This document shows positions 7,579 to 17,047 of a DNA stretch of 64,000 bases, piece after piece. Every line of letters starts with the position of its first letter. Position 1 is the first letter of the stretch. The notes under the pieces are model-generated. The model did not search any database. It was not told where the DNA came from and saw only the letters and a program-made list of their open reading frames with translations. The position numbers were made by a program, and so were the translations under genes. This stretch comes from Rhizobium giardinii bv. giardinii H152 (GTDB taxonomy: Bacteria > Pseudomonadota > Alphaproteobacteria > Rhizobiales > Rhizobiaceae), in NCBI RefSeq assembly GCF_000379605.1, contig NZ_KB902613.1:1-64000 (forward strand), written 5' to 3'.

Positions 7579-10413
7579 ATGGGTAGAGGCGAAACAATTT
7601 TGTCGGATAGCTGGGGCGAGCGCCTGAGCAGGCATTTTGAGGAACTGCGCGCGGCGCGAGCACGTTCTGGCGCGCCAGTTTTTGCCCTTGAGCATGGATT
7701 GGACATCAACGAATTCGCTTCACTGACAAAGCACCTTCATTATCAGCTTCGCAACGGCGCAAGCTTTCTACCCGATTGGCTCCTTTGGGTCGTCTATGGC
7801 GCTGAGTTGGGCTATAATTTCAATGGTCAGGACTATTGGACCAGTTTTGAGAAACAGACGCCTCTTTGGTCTCATCGTTACAATCGGCGCTGGCTTCGTG
7901 ACGCATTCAAACGGTTTGACAGGCGTTACCGGGGTGTCGTTCCGCAAGGCGCGTGGGCTAGCCAATTTTCTATTATTGCCTGGCCCATCACTCACGCGAT
8001 CCTTCCGCAAGATCTACAAACACAATTGGCTCAGACTCTCTATCAACTCAGCTTCGGGATCGCGGCCCGTTTGGACGAGGGACCTGCTGCGATCGGCAGG
8101 TTTATTGGGAAGCGGGGAGTGGGAAGCTCGCGCTTTCGCAATTTCCTGCAACAAGAGGAAATGGTCGGGCGTATCGCGATAGCATTGCTTGGCGGTTCGA
8201 AAATCGAGCCGGACGAGACAATACTTTCAGGGACACTCACCCGCATCGTCGGCGACCTTGAGAAAGGCCAAAGCGCAAGAGCTTGGCTCGGAGATGCACG
8301 TCGTGTTGTCGAACGCGCTCGTATCAAAGGCGTTGGCCATTATGGAATGTGGAGCCAACACCCTGTCGCCATCGAGGCGCCAGGCGCCAAAGAGGCTAAG
8401 CCTGATCTCACACCTTCAATCGTTCTACAGCGTGTGGAAGGCGGCGAATGGATCGTGATCGCGCGATTTGCTTCCTACGGTGCGCTTGCCAATCTTTCAG
8501 TCGACAGTGAACGTTTTTTGAAAGTTACGCGCTGCAGAATAAATGGCGCAGATGGATTTCGGCCGGCGGGTTGGCTTATGTCTGACGATCAGCAGCGGGT
8601 GTTAACCTCGTGGCCGGATCCCAGCCAACCCCTTGTCCAATTTGAGAAACCACACGAAACTATTGATGCACTTTTGAAGGCCCACGGACGATTGTCGCAG
8701 GGGCCCCGTTGGCTTTTTGAGATCGGACTTGACGGAAAAGCACGTGAGGTTCCCGCTCTCCGGGTTCAGGCGAGGAAACGCTATATTTTAGTGTCGCGGG
8801 ATCCTATTGCGAATCTGCCATTCGCCTCATCTATCCGCTTACGGTGCTTGAACTGCCATGTTTCATCCATCGACCTTCCCGCCAACATCTCCGATACGGA
8901 ATTTCGCACGCTACGCCTCGCGGGGATCCACGTCACACGATCGATCTCGTTCTGGCCCTCTGGTCTGCCGCCTCGTCGCTGGGATGGACATAGCCGAGCG
9001 GACTGGTTTGTCGGAGAAACGCCGACATTCGGGATTGAGGCGGATCACGACGTCCATAGTCTCACTGTATCAGTCGACGGTGGCAGCCCTGCACTGTTTC
9101 CTAAGCTTGCCGCTGCAACCCCGATCTTTATATCCCTGCCAAGCCTCTCTCAGGGCATCCATCGGGTCGATTTAGACGCGAAAGTAACCAGCTTCAGCGG
9201 CGAGATCGTATCTTCGAAAGCAAGCATCGAGGTTCGTCTTGAACCGCCTGTGCCATGGACGGCGGGGGCAACTGATTTTAGGGGGATGCTTCCTTCAATC
9301 GAACCTCCAGACCCAAGCCTCGACGAGTTCTTCGAGGGGCGCACTAGCCTGAGCATACTTGGTCCCGTGTCACACCCTGTCTCGGTGTCGCTCGAGTTGT
9401 TTGATGCGGGTCATGTAGAACTCGCAACCGAAGTCGTCATGGAGACCAGTCTACCTTGCGATGAAGAGGTATGGCGGCGTCAAAGCACACAATTTATCAG
9501 GCGGTCCTCCTCTCCGTGGGCCTATCTTTCTGCAGCGAGTGCGAACCTCGTCATCACAAGCGAGGAACTGGGGACGTGTCGGATACCAATGCGCCGCGAC
9601 TTGCGCCCCATTCGACTCATCTGGCACAGTAATAGCCGTGCTACTCAGGTACGCCTCATCGACGATCATGGCGGAAGGGCCCCGGTTTCTTTAGAATTCT
9701 GTCCGTTCATCTCACCCTGCGCACCATATTTGCTGCAATCGCAGGAACTTGCAGAAGGTTTCGAGCCTCCAGCGAATGGTGGGTTGTTTTGGCTCCAGCA
9801 TGGCGAAGGAAGCGAAGGGCTAGTGGTTAGCATGCCTCTGGTTGCCAGCTTGTCGGACCTTGCTCCCGAGCCGCCAGAAAATGCCTTTCCCTCCGGCCCG
9901 GAGGCCTTGCGAATAACGCAGGCACACTTGTCGCGATGGCGGCAGGCAGCGCTTGCGGGCCCCCTGGCAGAGGTTCGCCGTGAACTCATTGTCAAAAACC
10001 TTGAGCGGCATCTGTTCCGGATTCTCTGCGGAGAGGTCTGGTTCCAAGCGGAAAAGGTTTACGACCTATCCGCAAAGACGGCAGCCGATTTGCGAACACT
10101 GGCGCTGAACATCGAAGCTAAGCCAGCTTTCGCTGTTCTGATCGGTAGAGATTTCGAAGACCTTCACTCGCTTGGCGTTCCGGCGCGTATCGACCGAATT
10201 GTTGAAATGGCAAAGAGATACCGCGTGTGCGATGAAGCGACCGCCCGAGTTGCGCTCACGATTTGTCTTACTGAGGGCTATACGGACCCTGCGCTCCTGG
10301 ACAGGTTAAGTTCGCTTGGTAAACACGCCCGATCTATGCTGCGGGCAGCGCGTCTTTTATCGTATGCGCAGGTTCCGACCGATTGCCAGAGTTCAGTGAA
10401 GGTGGCCTCATGA
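7579..10413 (+). CDS. Large protein of unknown function, defence block
   Basis: About 944 residues from the ATG at 7579; a GTG at 7501 and a TTG near 7596 are alternatives, none with a strong ribosome site. I do not recognise the family. The N-terminal part is rich in aromatic residues and tryptophan (FLPDWLLWVVYGAELGYNF, then NRRWLRDAFKRFD), the centre looks beta-rich, possibly with Ig-like segments (HSLTVSVDGGSPALF), and the end is helical. No signal peptide, membrane segment or Walker motif is visible. Its stop overlaps the next start (ATGA at 10410-10413), so both products are made together and probably act in one complex with the downstream helicase. Confidence 0.75.
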   Translation: MGRGETILSDSWGERLSRHFEELRAARARSGAPVFALEHGLDINEFASLTKHLHYQLRNGASFLPDWLLWVVYGAELGYNFNGQDYWTSFEKQTPLWSHRYNRRWLRDAFKRFDRRYRGVVPQGAWASQFSIIAWPITHAILPQDLQTQLAQTLYQLSFGIAARLDEGPAAIGRFIGKRGVGSSRFRNFLQQEEMVGRIAIALLGGSKIEPDETILSGTLTRIVGDLEKGQSARAWLGDARRVVERARIKGVGHYGMWSQHPVAIEAPGAKEAKPDLTPSIVLQRVEGGEWIVIARFASYGALANLSVDSERFLKVTRCRINGADGFRPAGWLMSDDQQRVLTSWPDPSQPLVQFEKPHETIDALLKAHGRLSQGPRWLFEIGLDGKAREVPALRVQARKRYILVSRDPIANLPFASSIRLRCLNCHVSSIDLPANISDTEFRTLRLAGIHVTRSISFWPSGLPPRRWDGHSRADWFVGETPTFGIEADHDVHSLTVSVDGGSPALFPKLAAATPIFISLPSLSQGIHRVDLDAKVTSFSGEIVSSKASIEVRLEPPVPWTAGATDFRGMLPSIEPPDPSLDEFFEGRTSLSILGPVSHPVSVSLELFDAGHVELATEVVMETSLPCDEEVWRRQSTQFIRRSSSPWAYLSAASANLVITSEELGTCRIPMRRDLRPIRLIWHSNSRATQVRLIDDHGGRAPVSLEFCPFISPCAPYLLQSQELAEGFEPPANGGLFWLQHGEGSEGLVVSMPLVASLSDLAPEPPENAFPSGPEALRITQAHLSRWRQAALAGPLAEVRRELIVKNLERHLFRILCGEVWFQAEKVYDLSAKTAADLRTLALNIEAKPAFAVLIGRDFEDLHSLGVPARIDRIVEMAKRYRVCDEATARVALTICLTEGYTDPALLDRLSSLGKHARSMLRAARLLSYAQVPTDCQSSVKVAS

Positions 10414-11480
10414 CAACCATTGTGTCGGCCCTAGAAGTTCTCACAACAGCGCATCGTTTCCTAGGCGTTTTCGATGACGGGACGATAAGCAACTCTTACC
10501 TCGCTGCGACACTGAGACGCTTGGCCGGAGCCACATGTCCTTGTTCTCCGAAAACGCTTTTGCGCGCTGCGATGGATGCTCATCGAGGTTTGGTCTCGAA
10601 TCCTGAGATTTTCCAGGAGCAGGTTGAGGTAACAATCGATGCCCTTGTGGCCGTCGGGGATCTTCTCGAACTGAACGATGTCACCGCTGTCGATGAAAAC
10701 ATCAAAGGGACGTGGCTTTTTGCAGCTCCGCCCGGATTTGTAATCCACTTTGGCGATGCTGCGAACATCATCGGCCTGACCCGAGATGAACAAACCCCGC
10801 TTCCGGCTGTCGTGAGGGATCGGGTTGTCGTTCGGGGCGTCTCCAGAAAGGTCTATCCCAAGGAAGGTGAAGACCTGCGCGCGCTGCTAGGCGCGCTGGG
10901 CCTGAGGGAAGTATCGAGTGCGACCTGGCTTCGCCATCCCAAGAGCGTACCTGTCAAAGATCTCATTGATAGAGCCGATCTAAAACTTGCGGCATCCGGC
11001 AGGGGGGGCGATCTGGAAGATCTTCGAGTCTTTAATCACACATCCGAGAGCAGGAACTATCGAGCGCGCTGGGAGACCGCCAAAGGGAAATCCGGCCGCT
11101 TCGTGATGCGTCGAGCCCAGGCTTATGGCGCCGATCGGTGGGGTTACGGCGAACTCTTGAACGGTGATGTCGTAAAGCTTTTCGAGTTCCCCGAACCCGA
11201 GGATCGGTGGCGGGGGTGTGACATCGCGTGGAGATTGATGTTGGCACTGCAGTCGCATCAGGGGAGGGCCGTCGCATACCGCGTTGAGATAAGGGAGGAT
11301 ATGGCCGGCTTGGACCTATTCCACCCGATCCCAGACTGGGCAACCAGAGCGCTTATCTTCACCGGGAAGCAAGTTCCGGCGCGATCGTGTCTCTTATCTT
11401 TCGATATTCCTGTTGCCGAGTTGTCGGCAACTGAGAAATTCCTTGAAACCTTTTTGTTCTTATCCCGCGCAGCGGATTGA
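10410..11480 (+). CDS. Protein of unknown function, coupled to the 944-residue protein
   Basis: A 356-residue protein starting at an ATG that overlaps the preceding stop by ATGA. No known motif is visible. The N-terminal 100 residues look helical and could be a winged-helix-like module (segment around LRRLAGATCPCSPKTLLRAAMD), followed by a mixed alpha/beta region and an aromatic C-terminus. No membrane segment or signal peptide. It ends 11 bp before the giant helicase gene, so the operon is tight. I read it as an accessory subunit of the helicase system; the basis is position only. Confidence 0.75.
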   Translation: MTTIVSALEVLTTAHRFLGVFDDGTISNSYLAATLRRLAGATCPCSPKTLLRAAMDAHRGLVSNPEIFQEQVEVTIDALVAVGDLLELNDVTAVDENIKGTWLFAAPPGFVIHFGDAANIIGLTRDEQTPLPAVVRDRVVVRGVSRKVYPKEGEDLRALLGALGLREVSSATWLRHPKSVPVKDLIDRADLKLAASGRGGDLEDLRVFNHTSESRNYRARWETAKGKSGRFVMRRAQAYGADRWGYGELLNGDVVKLFEFPEPEDRWRGCDIAWRLMLALQSHQGRAVAYRVEIREDMAGLDLFHPIPDWATRALIFTGKQVPARSCLLSFDIPVAELSATEKFLETFLFLSRAAD

Positions 11481-11491
11481 ATCGGTGAATC

Positions 11492-14400
11492 ATGTCCAAA
11501 ACAATTCAAGAAACGATCGAATCCCTACATGGCGCTTTGAAGGACTACATCGAGGCCACATACCACATAGGTAATGCCCAATTGATCGCCCAGCGCCGGG
11601 CACTTCTGGATCGCAACGGCGTCACTCATCAGATCCCCTACTTGGAGTCGACGCCTCGGTACCAGACCGGGGATCGGTTCGAAGAGATAAAGGGATTGCC
11701 GCCGTCAGCGCTGTCGGTTTTTTCTGAGTTATCCGCGCCCAAGGGCGATTTGCCCAAGCTCCTACACAATCCCGCCTATACCCATCAGAAGGAAGCAATC
11801 GAAAACGCGCTGATCGCCGGCAAAAACCTGGTCATCATGACCGGAACGGGCTCTGGCAAAACAGAGTCTTTTCTAATGCCTATCCTCGGGAAGCTTGCAA
11901 GGGAAGCGGCAGAGCGTCCGGAAGCCTTCAAGAACCACCGTGCAATGCGCGCGTTGCTTTTGTATCCTATGAACGCGCTCGTCAACGACCAACTGGGAAG
12001 AATGCGGGCAATCTTTGGCGACCCACGTCTAACCGAACTGTTCGGCAATTGGGCGGGGCGCCCGGCGACTTTTGCGCGCTATACAAGTCGAACGCCTTAT
12101 GCGGGCGTCCGCAACCGCAAGAAAGATCCACAGAAGCTTGCATCTTTCGAGGAATTTTTCGTCGAGATCGAGAGGCAGGCAGCGGATCCGGGTGCGGAAA
12201 ATCATGATCACGCGAAGAACCTCAGGGCGCAACTCAGGAAGAAAGGGAAATGGCCTGCAAAGCCTGATTTGGCAGCCTGGTTTGGCGCAAAGAACGCCCG
12301 CTGGTTCGACAAGAAGACGGACGAATTCCTTCGCGCGATCACGTTGGCCGACGATTCGGAATTGATCACGCGACATGAGGTTCAGGCTGCATGCCCAGAT
12401 CTCCTCGTCACGAACTACTCGATGCTTGAATATATGCTGATGCGACCGATCGAGCGGTCAATATTCGACGACACGAAAGCGTGGCTGGCAGCAAATCCCG
12501 AGGAAAAAATCACCGTCGTTCTTGACGAAGCCCACCTCTACCGCGGCGCCGCTGGGGCGGAAGTCGGCTTGCTACTCAGGCGTCTGCGCGACCGGTTGGA
12601 CATTCCTCCTGAGCGTTTTCAGGTTATCTGCGCGACCGCGAGTTTTAACGACGCTGATAAGGCGGGAGAGTTTGGAGCTGCACTTGCGGGAGTTTCCGCG
12701 GAGAACTTCCACACGGTGACGGGGCAGTTGAAGCTTAAGCAGAACCCGGCAGCGGCGAGCGTAGCTGATGAAGCCATCTTGGCATCCCTCGATCTTGCGA
12801 AATTCTACTCCGCAGATCCCGCCGGCCGGCGTGAGGCCATCGCCCCATTCCTGGACTACCGCCATGTTCAGCCAACCGGCGAAGTTGAGCGTGATCTGTT
12901 CCAGGCGTTGGAAACATTCCCGCCGATCGCTCTCCTTATCAACTCGACGATGAAAGCGGCGCAACCTTTGGAAAAGCTTGCGCCGATGCTTTTCCCTGAA
13001 GGTGAGGCAAATGCCAACGTTGCATTGACGGCATTGTTGGCGCTTGGCAGCGTCGCGCGCGAATCCGTCGGTGAAGCCGGGCTGCTACCTTGCCGCATTC
13101 ACAATTTCTATCGCGGCCTGCCGGGATTATGGGTCTGCATGGACGCCGAATGCACTGAGGTGTCCGATGATGACAAGTCAGGCATTTGCGGGAAGATGTT
13201 CGGGCAGCCACGCGAACAGTGCAACTGCGGTGCCCGCGTTTTGCAGTTCTTTACCTGCCGCAATTGCGGGGCGGCCCATGCTCGCGCCCATACCAATGAC
13301 GTGGATCAACCAAACACACTTTGGTCGGAGCCTGGTCGGCGCATGAAAATGCACGCCGGAGAGGTGGGCCAACTCCTGGACCTAGATCTTCTCCTGGAAG
13401 AGCCTCGACAGACCGGTGTTGCTGAAATAGCAAATTACGACCTTCTGACGGGTCAACTGGATCCGGATCTTCCCGGCTCAAGGATGAGGAACGTCTATAT
13501 TCGAAAGGATCGAACAACGCCGGCCATAGATGATGAAGGACAAAGCGATATACGGCTGGAGGCGCGCGGCCAGTTTACGCCATGCGCCGTCTGCGGCGAG
13601 ACGGCGAGCTTTGGCCGTACCTCGATCCAGGACCACCAGACGAAGGGTGACCAACCCTTCCAAGCCTTGGTCTCTCGGCAAATTCAAGTTCAGCCACCCA
13701 GTATCCAAGCAGCGTCAGGGTTCGCGCCTCTGCGCGGCCGAAAAGTTCTAGTCTTCTCCGATTCCCGTCAGGTGGCCGCGAGACTCGCGCCGAACCTCCA
13801 AATGTACTCCGTCCGAGACGCTCTTCGTTCGCTGATCGTCTGGGGATACGGCCGGCTCAATCAATCGCCAATGCTATCCGGCAATCTCAATCTGGAAGAT
13901 CTTTATCTGGCAGTTACCCTTGCCTCCCGCGCGCTCGGCGTCCGGCTGCGGCCAGAAATGCGAAATGGGGAATTCTTTGCTGAGAACCTGGTTGACGATG
14001 CGGTCGCCGACGGTGCACTGGAGAACGAGATGCGGCTCGTTCGACTTCGCAGCGATTTCGTCTACGAGACACCGCCGACGGCCTTGCTCGACGACATAAT
14101 CAAGACGGTCAGGGATAAGCATCTCGGACTGGAGGCGCTAGCGCTGGCGTCGCTAAGAGAAGCTGCGAATAAGCAGGCAAACATCGTTGCTCTTCCGAAA
14201 ATTCCGGGATTTGCGGAGACCGATAGCGAAAAAGTTGCCCTGGCGCGCGCTTGGCTGCGCTGCTGGCATCGAGAGGGCTTTTGGCTCAATATGATGCCGC
14301 AGGGCTGGTACAATCGCAAAGGTGGCGGGACGAGTGTTCGAAGCAGGAAATCGTCCTTTGCTGCTATGAAGAGGATGATCGGCGACAAAGCCGCTTACAA

Positions 14401-17047
14401 GATCTTCGAAAAGAACTGGGAGCCGCGGCTTCACGCGTCGTTCACGCAAGACGACAACGGCTTCAAACGGCTTCTGGGACGGAACCTGTCGCTAGAACTG
14501 GATGGCGACTGGGTGCGTTGTGAGGCATGCCGATCCGTTCACCGGCCGGTGCCGCGAATTCCGCAGTGTTTGGACTGTGCCTCAACATCGATCAAAAAGC
14601 TCGATCCGATGAATGATCCGGTCTTCGTTGCCCGAAAGGGATATTACCGTGCGCCAGTAGCAACGCTCCTTGAAGACTCGTCAGAGCCGCCAATGGCGCT
14701 CATCGCGGCCGAGCATACCGCCCAATTGAACGCGCCGCAGAGCGAGGACGTCTTCTCAAAAGCCGAGGAAAACGAGCTTCTATTCCAGGATGTCGAACTG
14801 ACGTGGATCGACCGTCCCAATAAAGTCACAGCGATCGACATTCTTTCGAGCACCACGACTATGGAAGTCGGTATCGATATAGGAGCGCTGTCTGGCGTTG
14901 CGTTGAGGAACATGCCGCCCGGTCGCGCGAACTATCAACAGCGCGCTGGTCGCGCGGGACGCCGTGGCAACGCCGTTGCAACTGTTGTAGCGTTTGGAAG
15001 TGCTGACAGTCACGATGAGCATTATTTCAGCGACCCCGAAGCTATGATTGCCGGGCCAGTAGTCGATCCGAAACTGACTCTCGACAATCCAGAGATCGTC
15101 AAGCGCCACATCCGAGCGTTTATCATCCAGTCTTACCTTCAAGCGAAAATTCCTGCGTTCGATCCGACTGCCAATCCTGATCTTTTTTCGGTTCTTGGCT
15201 CGGTCCACGCGTTTCAATCCGGATCGGGGACTTTAAACCGAAACGATTTCGGTGAGTGGTTGAACAAGAACACTCAGCCGCTGCGGTTGCGAGCGGCCTC
15301 GTGGTTGCCGACCGAGCTTTCTGATCCGGACCGCGACGGGCTCCTCGAGGCCATGGCTGAGGATTGCCTTCGAGAAATCGACAACGCCCTCTCCGCGAGC
15401 AGAACCGTCGAGGTTTCGGCGGACGAGAGCGAGGAGGATCAAGACGACGAAATAATAGAAGTTCCGCTGGAGGAAGGGGAAGAGTCGCCACCGCCGCAGT
15501 TGGCTGCAGACGGCAAATTGTTGGACAGGCTTCTCTACAAGGGCGTTTTGCCGCGTTACGCCTTTCCAACCGACGTGGCGACATTCAGCGTATTCGACGA
15601 AGAACGATCGAAGTCATATCGGCCGATCATGAAGTTTGCCCCTTCACAAAGTTTGCCCGTCGCGCTTTCCCAATACGCGCCCGGCAAACAGGTCTGGATT
15701 TCCGGTAAGTGTTATACCTCTGGCGCCGTTTATGCAGCTATGCCCCAAGACCGACGCGATGCTTGGAATAAGCGGCGCCTCTTTATGGAATGCTCCGAAT
15801 GCAGCTTTGCCGAAACAGTCGAATTGAACAGCGGTCTCCAGCGCGGCGACAAACGAGATTGTAGAGCCTGTGGACTGGAAGATTGCTTTGGGCCGGCGCA
15901 TTTCTGGTTGCGGCCTCCGGGATTTGCGCATCCGGTCGACGCCGAGGAGGTCACCTCCCCGGACGACATGCCGGAGACATCTTACGCCACACGGGCCAAA
16001 CTGACGATGTCGACACCAGGTGATGACGAGCGTTGGCGTGTTGTTAGCGAGCGAGTTCGTGTCATGCCGGACAGAAGCCATCTTCTGGTATCGAATACGG
16101 GTCCGAAACGCGAGGGATACGACTACTGTACGCATTGCGGGAGAATAGAGAGCCATGTCGAAGCCACAGGCGCACTCGGCGGGCCTCATCGAAAACCGTT
16201 CCCGGACGAGAAAGAGCCCATGTGTGATGGCGCTGGCCTGACCCGTCGGCTGGTTCTTGGAACCGACTTCATCACCGACATTGCGCTGTTCTCGCTGAGG
16301 GTGGTGGCACCTCTCAAGCTTCGGCCGGCTCGCTTCGAGACAGACGTCGCTTTACGGACTGCAAGCGAAGCTCTTGCAAAGGCTGCATGCAACATGCTCG
16401 AAATCGAACCTGGGGAGTTGATGGCCGAGTATCGTCCGGCACTCACGCCGGGGGGACGCAGTGGACTTGAAGCTGAGATTTTCCTCTATGACACCTTGCC
16501 GGGCGGGGCAGGGTTTTCTTCCCAACTCGCCGAGAGAGGCGTAGAGCTTTTCGAAAGAGCTCTGAAGCTTATGAAAGGCTGCCCCGACAACTGTGACTCG
16601 TCATGTTATCGCTGCCTGCGGAGTTTCAAGAACAAATTCGAACATTCTCTGCTAGACAGGCACGTTGGCAGCGAACTTCTCGAGTACCTCGTTCACGGCC
16701 AAATCCTTCCGTTTAATGGTGCCCGGATCAGGAACTCAACGATCGTCCTGGGTGACGATCTGAAACGGCAGAACCCGGGCTACGACGTCCGGATTTTCGA
16801 AACGGTTGATGTTCCCGGACACGGCTTGGTTCAGGCTCCTATAACTGCCAAAGCAAAAGATGGCTCTCAGATCATCGTCGCCCTTTCAGGGGGGCTGACC
16901 GACGGGCACGCGGCGGACCCCGTCATATCGGGCATCCATAGCGATCCTGATGCGAGCCGCGTGTATGTCCTCAACGAGTTGCTCATCAGGGGCAACCTTG
17001 CCGATGCAACACGTAAAATTAAAGCTGAGCTTGAGGGCAATTCGTGA
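11492..17047 (+). CDS. Giant SF2 helicase with DUF1998 region, DruE-like
   Basis: A cytoplasmic 1851-residue DNA helicase of superfamily 2. The N-terminal RecA domain has Walker A TGTGSGKT (117-124), DEAH (345-348) and ATAS (381-384). The second RecA domain has STTTMEVGIDIG and QRAGRAGRRG near residues 1125-1155. Several cysteine clusters follow DEAH (CMDAEC, CNCGA, CRNCGA). The C-terminal DUF1998/MZB region has YDTLPGGAGFS and a zinc-type cysteine set, CPDNCDSSCYRCL, near residue 1695. An acidic linker lies near 1310-1330. Size and architecture match DruE of Druantia and are also close to the DUF1998 helicases of DISARM. The ATG is 11 bp after the previous gene, and its stop overlaps the next start. 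Confidence 0.88.
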   Translation: MSKTIQETIESLHGALKDYIEATYHIGNAQLIAQRRALLDRNGVTHQIPYLESTPRYQTGDRFEEIKGLPPSALSVFSELSAPKGDLPKLLHNPAYTHQKEAIENALIAGKNLVIMTGTGSGKTESFLMPILGKLAREAAERPEAFKNHRAMRALLLYPMNALVNDQLGRMRAIFGDPRLTELFGNWAGRPATFARYTSRTPYAGVRNRKKDPQKLASFEEFFVEIERQAADPGAENHDHAKNLRAQLRKKGKWPAKPDLAAWFGAKNARWFDKKTDEFLRAITLADDSELITRHEVQAACPDLLVTNYSMLEYMLMRPIERSIFDDTKAWLAANPEEKITVVLDEAHLYRGAAGAEVGLLLRRLRDRLDIPPERFQVICATASFNDADKAGEFGAALAGVSAENFHTVTGQLKLKQNPAAASVADEAILASLDLAKFYSADPAGRREAIAPFLDYRHVQPTGEVERDLFQALETFPPIALLINSTMKAAQPLEKLAPMLFPEGEANANVALTALLALGSVARESVGEAGLLPCRIHNFYRGLPGLWVCMDAECTEVSDDDKSGICGKMFGQPREQCNCGARVLQFFTCRNCGAAHARAHTNDVDQPNTLWSEPGRRMKMHAGEVGQLLDLDLLLEEPRQTGVAEIANYDLLTGQLDPDLPGSRMRNVYIRKDRTTPAIDDEGQSDIRLEARGQFTPCAVCGETASFGRTSIQDHQTKGDQPFQALVSRQIQVQPPSIQAASGFAPLRGRKVLVFSDSRQVAARLAPNLQMYSVRDALRSLIVWGYGRLNQSPMLSGNLNLEDLYLAVTLASRALGVRLRPEMRNGEFFAENLVDDAVADGALENEMRLVRLRSDFVYETPPTALLDDIIKTVRDKHLGLEALALASLREAANKQANIVALPKIPGFAETDSEKVALARAWLRCWHREGFWLNMMPQGWYNRKGGGTSVRSRKSSFAAMKRMIGDKAAYKIFEKNWEPRLHASFTQDDNGFKRLLGRNLSLELDGDWVRCEACRSVHRPVPRIPQCLDCASTSIKKLDPMNDPVFVARKGYYRAPVATLLEDSSEPPMALIAAEHTAQLNAPQSEDVFSKAEENELLFQDVELTWIDRPNKVTAIDILSSTTTMEVGIDIGALSGVALRNMPPGRANYQQRAGRAGRRGNAVATVVAFGSADSHDEHYFSDPEAMIAGPVVDPKLTLDNPEIVKRHIRAFIIQSYLQAKIPAFDPTANPDLFSVLGSVHAFQSGSGTLNRNDFGEWLNKNTQPLRLRAASWLPTELSDPDRDGLLEAMAEDCLREIDNALSASRTVEVSADESEEDQDDEIIEVPLEEGEESPPPQLAADGKLLDRLLYKGVLPRYAFPTDVATFSVFDEERSKSYRPIMKFAPSQSLPVALSQYAPGKQVWISGKCYTSGAVYAAMPQDRRDAWNKRRLFMECSECSFAETVELNSGLQRGDKRDCRACGLEDCFGPAHFWLRPPGFAHPVDAEEVTSPDDMPETSYATRAKLTMSTPGDDERWRVVSERVRVMPDRSHLLVSNTGPKREGYDYCTHCGRIESHVEATGALGGPHRKPFPDEKEPMCDGAGLTRRLVLGTDFITDIALFSLRVVAPLKLRPARFETDVALRTASEALAKAACNMLEIEPGELMAEYRPALTPGGRSGLEAEIFLYDTLPGGAGFSSQLAERGVELFERALKLMKGCPDNCDSSCYRCLRSFKNKFEHSLLDRHVGSELLEYLVHGQILPFNGARIRNSTIVLGDDLKRQNPGYDVRIFETVDVPGHGLVQAPITAKAKDGSQIIVALSGGLTDGHAADPVISGIHSDPDASRVYVLNELLIRGNLADATRKIKAELEGNS

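Noticed and set aside
11492-17047. Reading the block as canonical DISARM
   Set aside because: DISARM needs separate DrmA, DrmB and DrmC plus a methylase; here one giant helicase, no PLD protein and no methylase are seen, so a Druantia-like reading fits better.
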